Source: JAOAGA01 sp964540515 (GTDB taxonomy: Bacteria; CALINM01). From it: DNA of 64,000 nt. Each line of letters begins with the position of its first letter. Position 1 is the first letter of the stretch. The stretch covers positions 62,001-126,000 of the forward strand of contig CAZIMS010000004.1 of assembly GCA_964540515.1 (NCBI GenBank), given 5' to 3'. A program made the position numbers and the translations under genes. This document shows positions 17,360-25,841 of this stretch, in pieces. The notes beneath the pieces were generated by a model that did not search any database, was not told the DNA's origin, and was given only the letters and a program-made list of their open reading frames with translations.

Positions 17360-18372
17360 CGTAATATCTTTTTTATTCTAATTGTAATTCCTGTTATATT
17401 ATCAAAAACCTTTATATGATGATCATAAGTAGCATCATAAAGTCCATAGAGCTCACCCTGCACAGGCGTACCTCCATAAAACTGTCTAACTCCTAAATAA
17501 TATTTACCAGCATAAGGGACAATTAGCTCAAATCTTCCATCTTCCTTTGTCTTTTTGGATATTGATATAGGCCTTTCATGCCCCATCTCCTTTTTAGTGT
17601 ATAAAAAGGCGTAAACTCCTGATACAAACTCTCCTTTCTCATTAATAGCTGTGCCTTTAATAATAAAGGTTTTCTTAGCATCAACTGGTTTGGTTATATC
17701 ATCTTGAACCTTTTCAAAAAGAGGTATTTCGATATTATATTTATAACCCTCTTTTAACATAACAGGATTCTTATCATAAAAACCGATAAGATCTCCTTCA
17801 GAGAGAGGTCCTAAAGGACTATCATCCGTTTTTTTTCTTATAACTATATAGTAAATTCCTTCAATGAGATTACTTATCTTTATAAGGCCCTTCTTATCGG
17901 CAGGTTCAGAATAAAAAAATGGCATCCCTTTAATATCTTTTTCATTAAGATACAAATAAGCCCTTGCCCCTGCCACAGGTTGATTATTGTGGTTAGATTT
18001 TACCGTAAGTATTATGTCCTTATTTTTTAACTTCCTCTGTGAAAACTTTGATGGCAACAATAGCTTTATGCCTGCATAAGTATCTTCCTTTAAATATAGA
18101 GGATTTTTTCCACTAAAACCTATGTACTTCTTCCCTTTAATATCTCCCCTTGCCTCAATAAAGTAGATACCCTCCCTTAGACCAATATTATAATAGCCAT
18201 CTTTATCAGTAAAGACTTTATAAATAGCTTTATCGTTTATGTTTCTTATTATTACCTCTGCATTTTCAAAACCTTGGGTACCTAAAACCACCCTCCCCGA
18301 AAGATTTATATTATCTTCTCCGTGAAGCTTTGTTACAAAAAGTAAAAGTAGAATTAATATTAACTTCTTCAT
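17356..18372 (-). CDS. Secreted protein of three transthyretin-like (CarboxypepD_reg) repeats, paralogue 1
   Basis: 338 aa with a signal peptide (1-19). Three repeats of about 95-105 residues each follow the pattern G-x-V ... D-x-x-G-x-[FY]-x-[IL]-x-[ED]-G-x-Y-[FY]-[IL]-x-x-R, then a loop with GPL-x-EGD and a F-x-x-x-NP-[LV] ending. Examples are DKDGYYNIGLREGIYFIEA and SPLGPLSEGDLIGFYDKNP. The fold is that of carboxypeptidase regulatory or transthyretin-like modules, usually structural or binding domains of surface proteins. It overlaps its neighbours by 4 nt on both sides. No enzymatic domain is visible; a surface scaffold or binding role is inference. Confidence 0.7.
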   Translation of the reverse strand: MKKLILILLLLFVTKLHGEDNINLSGRVVLGTQGFENAEVIIRNINDKAIYKVFTDKDGYYNIGLREGIYFIEARGDIKGKKYIGFSGKNPLYLKEDTYAGIKLLLPSKFSQRKLKNKDIILTVKSNHNNQPVAGARAYLYLNEKDIKGMPFFYSEPADKKGLIKISNLIEGIYYIVIRKKTDDSPLGPLSEGDLIGFYDKNPVMLKEGYKYNIEIPLFEKVQDDITKPVDAKKTFIIKGTAINEKGEFVSGVYAFLYTKKEMGHERPISISKKTKEDGRFELIVPYAGKYYLGVRQFYGGTPVQGELYGLYDATYDHHIKVFDNITGITIRIKKILR

Positions 18373-19661
18373 TTAATCTTCACCAAATCGTTTAAATAAG
18401 GTTTTACAACGACTATATCTATCTTATATTTGGTATCGCCAAAACCTTCATAACTAACCTCTTTTAAATCCTGTCCGTCATATATGGCTGTTACATTCTC
18501 CCCACTGTCAATCTCTTTTCTTGTTTTTTCATCCCAGTAGTTTTTCTTAGCAAAAATCTCACCTACATATTTTTTGCGCTTCTGTTGTGAGGGAGAAACT
18601 CTCTTACTCTGCTGTGTCAACATCTCCTGCATCTGCGTTACATAGGAACTTGTGGTGTTTTCAAAATCAGCTGACTGATAAATACCAAGTTTAATATGGA
18701 GCTCATTATTAATAAAATTGTTTAATGTAATTGTAGGATAGGATGAAAAATCACAAAATATTGCTACCTTATTATCTATGAAGTTATTTTGTCTTATATC
18801 AGGGTTACACTTCCTCTCAACAATTATGGCAGTAGCATTTTTTTCAAAGGTGTTTCTTACTAACTTACCATTTACAAGCTGAAAAAATTTTACGGCTAAC
18901 TCATTGTTAGAGAAATAGTTTTTTTCAATATTTATATTAGTCATATACTCACTATAAATAGCTAATTTGTTATTTTTAAAATTATTTTCCATTATTATGC
19001 TTCCTACATGTTTAACAAAGACAATCCCCCTATCGTTATCATAGATATTTGAGTTATAAATCTTAATACCACCATCAAGATTTACACCTATAGCCAACTC
19101 ATTTTGAAAAAAATTTGACCCCCTAATTTCTGCAACTCCTGACTGATCTGCTATGAAAGAGATCTTATTATCACTGAAGTTACCATTAAAAACTGCAACT
19201 TTAGCCTTTAATTCTGTAACGAAACCGATCTCGCAATTTTTAATGTTTATGCCGTCTACGGTGCCTATTGTATTTTTAGAGACCTTAAAAGCTACCTTTG
19301 CGTTAGAGATCTTTATCTTTTTTATATTTATATTGCTCTCTAAAAATTGAAGGACACCTATCTTTTCCACTGACATGTTTGATAGATTAACATTGGAATT
19401 TTGAAAGGTTATGTTACTTTCCTCTGTACCTATTATTTTTATATCACCCTTTTTTATCGTTTGTACCTCAACCGTGCTATTTTTGAATGTTAGCTGGGCA
19501 TCTTTTTTAAGAATTATCTCTGTTCCTGATTTAATAGTAACTGGCTCGAGAATCTCCTGTTTACCCTCTATATTAACCTTTCCTTCCCATACAATACCTC
19601 CATAGACTTTAGATACAAGAAGAACGTTAATTAATAGTAAAAACAAAATAAATTTTCTCAT
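18369..19661 (-). CDS. Secreted right-handed beta-helix protein (NosD-like fold)
   Basis: 430 aa with a signal peptide (1-21). Most of the mature protein consists of about 22-residue coils, for example NIYDNDRGIVFVKHVGSIIM, NFKNNKLAIYSEYMTNINIE and NYFSNNELAVKFFQLVNGKL, a textbook right-handed parallel beta-helix with stacked Asn positions. The C-terminal about 90 residues, after YVTQMQEMLTQQSKRVSPSQ, leave the repeat and contain KKNYWDEKTRKEI. The same last-coil Asn-Tyr-(Phe/Trp) closure occurs in NosD and in the other two beta-helix proteins here. No active-site cluster was recognised. It overlaps the neighbours by 4 nt. Confidence 0.72.
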   Translation of the reverse strand: MRKFILFLLLINVLLVSKVYGGIVWEGKVNIEGKQEILEPVTIKSGTEIILKKDAQLTFKNSTVEVQTIKKGDIKIIGTEESNITFQNSNVNLSNMSVEKIGVLQFLESNINIKKIKISNAKVAFKVSKNTIGTVDGINIKNCEIGFVTELKAKVAVFNGNFSDNKISFIADQSGVAEIRGSNFFQNELAIGVNLDGGIKIYNSNIYDNDRGIVFVKHVGSIIMENNFKNNKLAIYSEYMTNINIEKNYFSNNELAVKFFQLVNGKLVRNTFEKNATAIIVERKCNPDIRQNNFIDNKVAIFCDFSSYPTITLNNFINNELHIKLGIYQSADFENTTSSYVTQMQEMLTQQSKRVSPSQQKRKKYVGEIFAKKNYWDEKTRKEIDSGENVTAIYDGQDLKEVSYEGFGDTKYKIDIVVVKPYLNDLVKIK

Positions 19662-20704
19662 TTTACCTTCTCCACTATTAAATTAATTGAATCAAGCTTT
19701 TCTGTATCGGCAATTACAAGAGGATCCTTTAACTTACCATACCATTCACCGGTTGAAGGTGGACCACCGATATTTTCTCTTGATAATAGATAATAGGTTC
19801 CTTTAGGAACCTTTATACTATATCTACCCCTACTATCAGTCCTACTTGATATATAAAGAGGTTTACCTTGCATACTTTTACTCTGGTAAAATAAAACAAA
19901 AAGTCCCGATATAGAGTTGCCATTTTTATCCTTGACATAGCCGCTCACTTCAGCAAAACCAACACCTTCTTCTAGCTGACTTAATCTCTTTACACATTCG
20001 ATATTAACATTCTTCATAAGACCCTTTTTAACTTCTACTGGATTCCCGAAATAAAAATTAAAATAATCACCTTCTTCAACAGGTCCATACATACCACCCT
20101 TTGCCCTCTTCCTCGCTATTATGTAATACTTACCCTCTGGAAGGTTTATAGTAAAATTTCCATCCCTCGATGGATAAACATAGTAGGCAGGCCCCCTAAG
20201 ACCTGTCCTTAGGTCTTTATATACATATACATAGGATTTTTCTAAGTTTTTCCCATCAAACAGAACCCTTCCAAAGATACCACCTTCACCTTTTGTCTTT
20301 CTTGGACTTCCCTCCATAGTTACCTTTATAAGGTTAAAACCAACATAGCTAATACCATCAGCAACAACCTCAACTGGTGCACCACTATAAAAACAGTAAA
20401 GTTCTCCAGCTTCAGGGACAAAACTTTCAATATTTTTTTGCTTCTTCAGCGCAATTAAATAGTACTTACCTGGCTTTAACTTAAACTCATAAGTCCCATC
20501 TATAGCAGTCTTTGCTGCTACAAGATCTGGCTTTTTTAAATCAATATTTTCGCTATCTTTATACACAAGAATTGATATTCCCTCCATTACTTCACCTTTA
20601 TAAGCTGCCCTGCCTTTTACAGTACCTAACTCTTCTGCCCATAAAATGGAAGAGATACTAAAAAAAAGCATCGTGAATAAAGACAATAAAATACACCTTA
20701 CCAT
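19658..20704 (-). CDS. Secreted protein of three transthyretin-like repeats, paralogue 2
   Basis: 348 aa with a signal peptide (about 1-22, ending LWA). Three repeats are visible: the first ends in LYCFYSGAPVEV, the second has LRGPAYYVYPSRDGNFTINL, EGKYYIIARKR and FYFGNPVEV, and the third has SMQGKPLYISSRTDSRGRY and GTYYLLSR. The second repeat most clearly gives the family consensus (EGKYY-[IL]-x-x-RKR ... GP-x-EGD ... NPV). Overlaps paralogue 3 by 7 nt and the beta-helix gene by 4 nt. Probably exported to the periplasm or cell surface; partner and ligand unknown. Confidence 0.7.
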   Translation of the reverse strand: MVRCILLSLFTMLFFSISSILWAEELGTVKGRAAYKGEVMEGISILVYKDSENIDLKKPDLVAAKTAIDGTYEFKLKPGKYYLIALKKQKNIESFVPEAGELYCFYSGAPVEVVADGISYVGFNLIKVTMEGSPRKTKGEGGIFGRVLFDGKNLEKSYVYVYKDLRTGLRGPAYYVYPSRDGNFTINLPEGKYYIIARKRAKGGMYGPVEEGDYFNFYFGNPVEVKKGLMKNVNIECVKRLSQLEEGVGFAEVSGYVKDKNGNSISGLFVLFYQSKSMQGKPLYISSRTDSRGRYSIKVPKGTYYLLSRENIGGPPSTGEWYGKLKDPLVIADTEKLDSINLIVEKVK

Positions 20705-21741
20705 ATCTCTTTAACCTCTATTTTTATACTTTTTACCTCTCCCCTCTTGACAAAAATAGATTTATCTACGGAATTTTTTATATAACCAATCTTTTCCCCA
20801 GGTTCTGCAGGGCCGCCAGTCTTTGTCCTTGCACCTATATAATATTTACCTTCTTCAGGAACAGTTATCATAAAATTACCGTCTTTGTCAGAAGGTAGAG
20901 ATATAGTTAAAGGTCTTCCAATCATCTCATTATCCTTATACACCATTACATATACATTTTTAACAGGCTTTCCTCTATCATCAACAACAACCCCCTTAAT
21001 TGTAGCCGAGCCCTCTTTTAGATAACCTGTCTCTCTCAACTCCTTAAGTTTTTTACTGTCAACATTCTTCAAATGTATTATACCTAAATCAAGATACCCA
21101 TCTCTTGTTAATTTTACTGGGTTTCCTTGATAATCAGCCGTTTTATCACCCTCCTTTAGAGGTCCAGTAAAGTTCCCTTTTCTCTCTCTAACAGATATAT
21201 AAAAGGTTCCTTCTCTCAAGTCCATCTGAAACTTGCCATCTCTATTTATCTTGCTAATAGCTTTGTAATCAGGACCTCTAAGCTTACTTTTTGTATCATT
21301 ATAAGCATAAACCCTAACCTTTCTATAATCATCAAAGTTTTTAATAAAACCTGTTATTCCTACCCCTTTAACAAAAACTTCTTTATCCTTTTTAGAGGTA
21401 AGATACCAGTCCTCTAAAAATAAATCTTTATTTACTTCTATTGGGGTTTCTGAATAATTACCCACCAACATATTAACCTCACCCTGTTCTTCTAACTTTT
21501 TCTTTCCTGTTAAAAAATACTTACCTTTTTTAAGTTTTAGCTCAAAAAAACCATCCTTGTTGGTTGCAACAACTTTTAAAGGTGGAGTATCCTTATCTTT
21601 TTCAATCTTTAGATAAACAGAAACTTCCACATCTTCTAAAGGCTTATCATTGAATAAAACCCTTCCTTTTACAGTATACTCATCCTTTCCACAGGCAGTT
21701 AGCATAAAAATTAGTAAGAAAAAACTAAAAAGAGTTTTCAT
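20698..21741 (-). CDS. Lipoprotein of three transthyretin-like repeats, paralogue 3
   Basis: 347 aa from the ATG at 21741, chosen because GGAAGG lies just upstream; the ATG at 21753 would place that ribosome site inside the gene. The signal ends in a clear lipobox, FMLTAC, so the protein is lipid-anchored, unlike its three paralogues. Repeats run about 25-115 (KGRVLFNDKPLEDVEVSVY), 130-225 (LRGPDYKAISKINRDGKF, FTGPLKEGDKTADYQGNPV) and 245-345 (KGVVVDDRGKPVKNVYVMVY, EGKYYIGAR). As the anchored member it could tether the set to the outer membrane; that is inference. It overlaps the end of the polytopic SAM-domain gene by 17 nt. Confidence 0.72.
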   Translation of the reverse strand: MKTLFSFFLLIFMLTACGKDEYTVKGRVLFNDKPLEDVEVSVYLKIEKDKDTPPLKVVATNKDGFFELKLKKGKYFLTGKKKLEEQGEVNMLVGNYSETPIEVNKDLFLEDWYLTSKKDKEVFVKGVGITGFIKNFDDYRKVRVYAYNDTKSKLRGPDYKAISKINRDGKFQMDLREGTFYISVRERKGNFTGPLKEGDKTADYQGNPVKLTRDGYLDLGIIHLKNVDSKKLKELRETGYLKEGSATIKGVVVDDRGKPVKNVYVMVYKDNEMIGRPLTISLPSDKDGNFMITVPEEGKYYIGARTKTGGPAEPGEKIGYIKNSVDKSIFVKRGEVKSIKIEVKEIW

Positions 21742-24094
21742 AATCCCTTCCATTAATCAAGAAAAAAATTAGAAAAGCTAAAAGATATAAAGAAGAGGCA
21801 ATATAAAAGGAGTTTTTGAAACCTAAATTAACAACACTAACAAGACAAAGAAAGCTACCTAATACAGAAGCACCACTATTTAAAGCTATCGCCCAAGGTA
21901 TAAGTATTTTATCTTTCTTACTAAGAGAAGAGAGAAGATAGGGAAAGGGTATACCCATAAAAAAGGCTGGGATACCTACAATAACAAGAGCAATAACTAT
22001 CTTAAAAAAAAGGTTTAAAGATAAAAGCTCATTAATAAAATTAAGCATATAACCAACAAAAAATAAGAGCAATATCAGTGCCATAAAATATCTTAGCATC
22101 TTTTCTGGATTTTTTATTTTAGTTGAGTAAAGTGAGCCAAGGGCCGAAGAAAAAAGCATAGCAGAAGTTACAAATATCATAGAATACATTGGCGTCTCTA
22201 AAAAAAGGGAGAAAGATTTAATAAATATTATCTCAATTAATATATAGGCACCTCCAATCAGAAAGAAGTAAAAGCCTGTCAAATACTTATAACTATTAGG
22301 TAGATTACTTTTATAGCCCTTCACTATCAGAGGTAAGAAAAGTATGAAGAAAACAAAAACAAGACTTACCAATATAAAGAACTTAAGAATCTCCATCCCC
22401 CTTTCTTCAAACTTATCATTATGACTAAAAAACGTCCTAATAAAATCTTTTTTTGATAAATTATAGTAATAGAAGGGACTATCATCGGTAGGTATTCTTA
22501 TGTTTTTATAACCTTCTCTTATAAGGTTGCTATAATAGTTATCATACTCATAATAAGGAGAATAGAGGACGTCAAAACCTTTCTCATCACAATATCTTAT
22601 TAACCCATCGACCTCAGTTTTTGTAAATAGACCTTTTTTTACTAATACCATAGCAAGTCCTCTTTCCTTTGCTAAAAATATAGATTTATCGAAATCATTT
22701 ATCTTCAAATCCTTCAAAACATCTATTGATAGGGCGATCATCTTTGGAACAGCCTGTTCATATATAAATCTTGAAAGTGATAACAATCCACCTTCATTTA
22801 AAGAGGATAGATAGGTATGAAAAGCCTCTTTTGTATATAGGTTATCTTCGGCAAAAGTAAAAATTCCTGCTGCAGGAGGTATCCTTCCATAAACGGAGGT
22901 TGCCTGTATTACATCAAACTTAATATTCCCTTTTCTTTTCTCAAGAAAACTTCGTCCCTCAGAGACATAAGTATTCACTTTGCTATATAGCTTATTTGTT
23001 TCCTTTCCTAATACATCGTCTACCGCTTTAACTATTAAAGGGTTAAGCTCTACCGCTGTAATATTAACCTCTTGAACACCCATGGATATGGCACAAAGGA
23101 TATCCTTTCCACCACCTGGACCTATTATTAGTGTGCTACCTTTATTTATAAGATACGGAAGCGATATTATATTCCACCGAAAAAACTCTAATTTTTCAGA
23201 ACTGTCAGGAAACTCAGATGCTACAGTATAACCCGTATCATCAACTAAAAGCCCCCACTGTTTTGGTACATATCCATCATAATACTTGCTCTGACCAAAA
23301 GGGTTTGACAACTCCTCTTCTTTTAGATTATAGAGTATCACTCTGGAAAAGTTATTCCATCTTGTCCATATTATATCTTTAGCTACCTTTCCCCTAGCTA
23401 TAGGCATCTCATCTTTCTTCACAAAAAGACTAAAATATAAAAATAAAAGACACAAAAAAATTAAGACATAAGGTAGGGGCTTTATCTTTTTAGAAAAAAC
23501 AAAAAAACCTGTCAGAGCAATTATTGATAATATTGACATAGGGCTCAGAAAGTTTAGGATAACTGCAACCAAAAGAGCTCCCATCGAAGCACCGAGAAGG
23601 TCATAGAAGTAGAGTTTTTTGGTTTCTACATAGAGTATCTTAAATATGGAGGAAATAATAAATCCTGCTAAAAAAAATGGGATAGTTATAACAAGATAAC
23701 TTAATAGTAAGACGATAAATGTAGAAATATTAAAGTGGAAAAAGACGCCTCTTTGGAAGGGTTGAAAATAGGGCTGATGAAAGAAGGCAAGAAAAGGAGT
23801 TATCTTTTCAGGGTTATAATTAAAGTAGAAGAAAAAGGCATGTATTAAAAGAAAAGACAGAAAAAACAAAAAAAGTGTCAAATTTATTAGTTTTTCATTT
23901 ATTTTTTCTTTTAGTACGTATGAAAATACACCGCCTCCACCTAACCCAAGCATTGCTATACCTATAGCTAATGAGGCAAAATGATACCACATAAGTACTG
24001 AAAAGATTCTCGTCAGTAAAAGCTCTAAGGTAAAGGCAGAAAAGGAGACTAAAAAAATTACATAAAAAGGTGTTTTACCAGATCTTAATTCCAT
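21725..24094 (-). CDS. Polytopic membrane protein with spermidine-synthase-like SAM domain
   Basis: 789 aa. About six to seven N-terminal transmembrane helices (family motif TLELLLTRIFSVLMWYHFA, then GIAMLGLGGGGVFSY), a cytosolic or periplasmic Rossmann domain about 270-540, then about six C-terminal helices. The SAM site motif IIGPGGGKDILCA is intact and is followed by the acidic VELNP strand end. The segment after strand 4, VIQATSVYGRIPPAAG, lacks the D-x-x-DP aspartates that bind the polyamine amino group in true spermidine synthases, so aminopropyl transfer is doubtful. Large proteins of this shape are often automatically called spermidine synthases; the real substrate is unknown. It overlaps both neighbours by 17-20 nt within the secreted-protein module. 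Confidence 0.75.
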   Translation of the reverse strand: MELRSGKTPFYVIFLVSFSAFTLELLLTRIFSVLMWYHFASLAIGIAMLGLGGGGVFSYVLKEKINEKLINLTLFLFFLSFLLIHAFFFYFNYNPEKITPFLAFFHQPYFQPFQRGVFFHFNISTFIVLLLSYLVITIPFFLAGFIISSIFKILYVETKKLYFYDLLGASMGALLVAVILNFLSPMSILSIIALTGFFVFSKKIKPLPYVLIFLCLLFLYFSLFVKKDEMPIARGKVAKDIIWTRWNNFSRVILYNLKEEELSNPFGQSKYYDGYVPKQWGLLVDDTGYTVASEFPDSSEKLEFFRWNIISLPYLINKGSTLIIGPGGGKDILCAISMGVQEVNITAVELNPLIVKAVDDVLGKETNKLYSKVNTYVSEGRSFLEKRKGNIKFDVIQATSVYGRIPPAAGIFTFAEDNLYTKEAFHTYLSSLNEGGLLSLSRFIYEQAVPKMIALSIDVLKDLKINDFDKSIFLAKERGLAMVLVKKGLFTKTEVDGLIRYCDEKGFDVLYSPYYEYDNYYSNLIREGYKNIRIPTDDSPFYYYNLSKKDFIRTFFSHNDKFEERGMEILKFFILVSLVFVFFILFLPLIVKGYKSNLPNSYKYLTGFYFFLIGGAYILIEIIFIKSFSLFLETPMYSMIFVTSAMLFSSALGSLYSTKIKNPEKMLRYFMALILLLFFVGYMLNFINELLSLNLFFKIVIALVIVGIPAFFMGIPFPYLLSSLSKKDKILIPWAIALNSGASVLGSFLCLVSVVNLGFKNSFYIASSLYLLAFLIFFLINGRDYENSF

Positions 24095-25841
24095 AAACTC
24101 TATTGGACCTTGAGCCTGTAATAACTACATCACCATAGGTTAGAGGAGAAAATTGTATCTCCCCTAAATTAGATATCTTAATTATCTCATCATCTTTATA
24201 AAAATAAAGATTACCATAAAAACCAGGGACAACAATAAAATCTTTATACAAGGTAGGTGTTGATGTAAAGATCTCTTCTATCTCTTTCAATAGAGTAACC
24301 TCACCATTATTATTTAGTTTGAATATCTTGCCGTCAAGAGAGAAGAAGTATAATTCATTCCTATAGCTTATAGGCGATTGATATCTAAAGGAGCTTTTTA
24401 AATCAACGCTCTTTGATATACTTAGATCTTTATTGAGAAAATAAACATTACCCTCTTTGCTTACCGCAACAAGATGTTTATCAAAGACTACCAATGAGGA
24501 ATAAAAGCTATCATTGAAAGTCTTTTGGTTTATCTCTAAGCTTTCTAAAGATATCCTATATATTTTGCCAGATGTGGAAAGTAGATACAAAAAGTTATTT
24601 AGGATTAAAGGGGTAGCTCGAAACTCATCGTCAATCTTAGTCCTAAAAAGCTCTTTTAGATTTACAAGATCGACAATTACAAGACTTCCTCCAGGACTTA
24701 AAAAGATTGCCCTATCTTCAAACAATACAGGCGATGGATTTCTATGGTCATCCTTTAATGTTTTATCAAAAAAAGTAATGTGCCTTTTTTCTCCGCTAAT
24801 CAGATCAAAAAATCCAATTTCGCCACCCCAGGTCTGGTAAAAAAGCTTATTGTTAAAAACTATAGGTATGGCGTCATTAAAATCATCTAGAAAAAACTTT
24901 TTTAAAATATTATTTTTAAGGTCATACTCATAAATATTTCCATCAAAGGAAGGGAAAAATAATTTATCACCTACAACAAGACCACCACCATCAACATAAC
25001 CATTACTCTCAATACTAAATATAACATAGGCATTTTTATCATCCGGTAAGATCCCATAAATTGGCTCATCGAGGAGCTTATAAGTTACATTCCCTTCTAT
25101 ATTATGTATAGGATAAAAATAATTCTCCCCCAAAATTAGCTTCTCTTTAAAAAAATCTCCTGTCTTTACATTTCTAAAATTATTATAGACATTGTTGTTT
25201 CTTATATTTACGTTTCCTGCTTTCTCAAAAACAAATATACCTTCCCTGTTATCTCTAACTACATTATTTTTAAAAAGGATATTACAGTTGGTAAAATTTA
25301 GTGCCTTTCCTGAGTTTTTTTCAAAGAGATTATTTGTAAACGTAATCCTTGAGTTACCAAGCCTTGTGCAATCATTGTTATATCTAAAAAAGGAGTTTCT
25401 AATCTCCCCCTCAGAAAAATGAACATGTATACCATACTCGCTATATTGTATCTCTACATGTTCAAAGACAAAACCCTTAACGTGATTTATCTGTATCTCC
25501 TTCCAGTCCCCCCATTTTTTTTCCTTTTCATAAGATGTAAAGACTATCCTCCTATCTTTTGTTCCTTTAGCAAGGATATTTCCATATATCCAGAGAGAGG
25601 TCTCAGAAATACCATCGTTGTCAGCATCAAGATATTTAAATAGAATCTGAGTCCCTGGCTCAATTTTGAGAGTAGCCCCCTTCTCGACTACAACCTTACC
25701 CTCTATTAATACCCTTCCACTAATGGTCTTATCTTTTGATATAACTGAGTTCTTTAAAAGCTCCTGAGCATATGAAGATTCTGTCAAGAAACATAGGCAA
25801 AATATTGTCAAAAGACTAATCTTAATCAAGAATAATCTCAT
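24075..25841 (-). CDS. Secreted beta-helix and PQQ-like beta-propeller fusion protein
   Basis: 588 aa with a signal peptide (about 1-25, ending SYA). Residues 30-235 form a beta-helix resembling the 278-aa protein at 16523-17359: EPGTQILFKYLDADNDGIS, WKEIQINH, then N-x-[FV]-x-x-N coils such as NITFTNNLFEKN-like units. Residues 250-588 carry about seven PQQ/WD-like blades, each with G-x-[LVI]-[FY]-x-[FVIL] strands: VVGDKLFFPSFDGNIYEYD, NNFLYLLSTSGKIYRIS, RNELYFFSLDGKIFKL. The propeller lacks the PQQ-quinoprotein active-site signatures, so it looks like a BamB-type binding propeller. It overlaps both neighbours by 20 nt. Confidence 0.7.
   Translation of the reverse strand: MRLFLIKISLLTIFCLCFLTESSYAQELLKNSVISKDKTISGRVLIEGKVVVEKGATLKIEPGTQILFKYLDADNDGISETSLWIYGNILAKGTKDRRIVFTSYEKEKKWGDWKEIQINHVKGFVFEHVEIQYSEYGIHVHFSEGEIRNSFFRYNNDCTRLGNSRITFTNNLFEKNSGKALNFTNCNILFKNNVVRDNREGIFVFEKAGNVNIRNNNVYNNFRNVKTGDFFKEKLILGENYFYPIHNIEGNVTYKLLDEPIYGILPDDKNAYVIFSIESNGYVDGGGLVVGDKLFFPSFDGNIYEYDLKNNILKKFFLDDFNDAIPIVFNNKLFYQTWGGEIGFFDLISGEKRHITFFDKTLKDDHRNPSPVLFEDRAIFLSPGGSLVIVDLVNLKELFRTKIDDEFRATPLILNNFLYLLSTSGKIYRISLESLEINQKTFNDSFYSSLVVFDKHLVAVSKEGNVYFLNKDLSISKSVDLKSSFRYQSPISYRNELYFFSLDGKIFKLNNNGEVTLLKEIEEIFTSTPTLYKDFIVVPGFYGNLYFYKDDEIIKISNLGEIQFSPLTYGDVVITGSRSNRVYGIKIW

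Noticed and set aside
21725..24094. Calling this gene speE (spermidine synthase)
   Set aside because: The catalytic aspartate motif is missing and the protein is polytopic; only the SAM-domain fold is supported.
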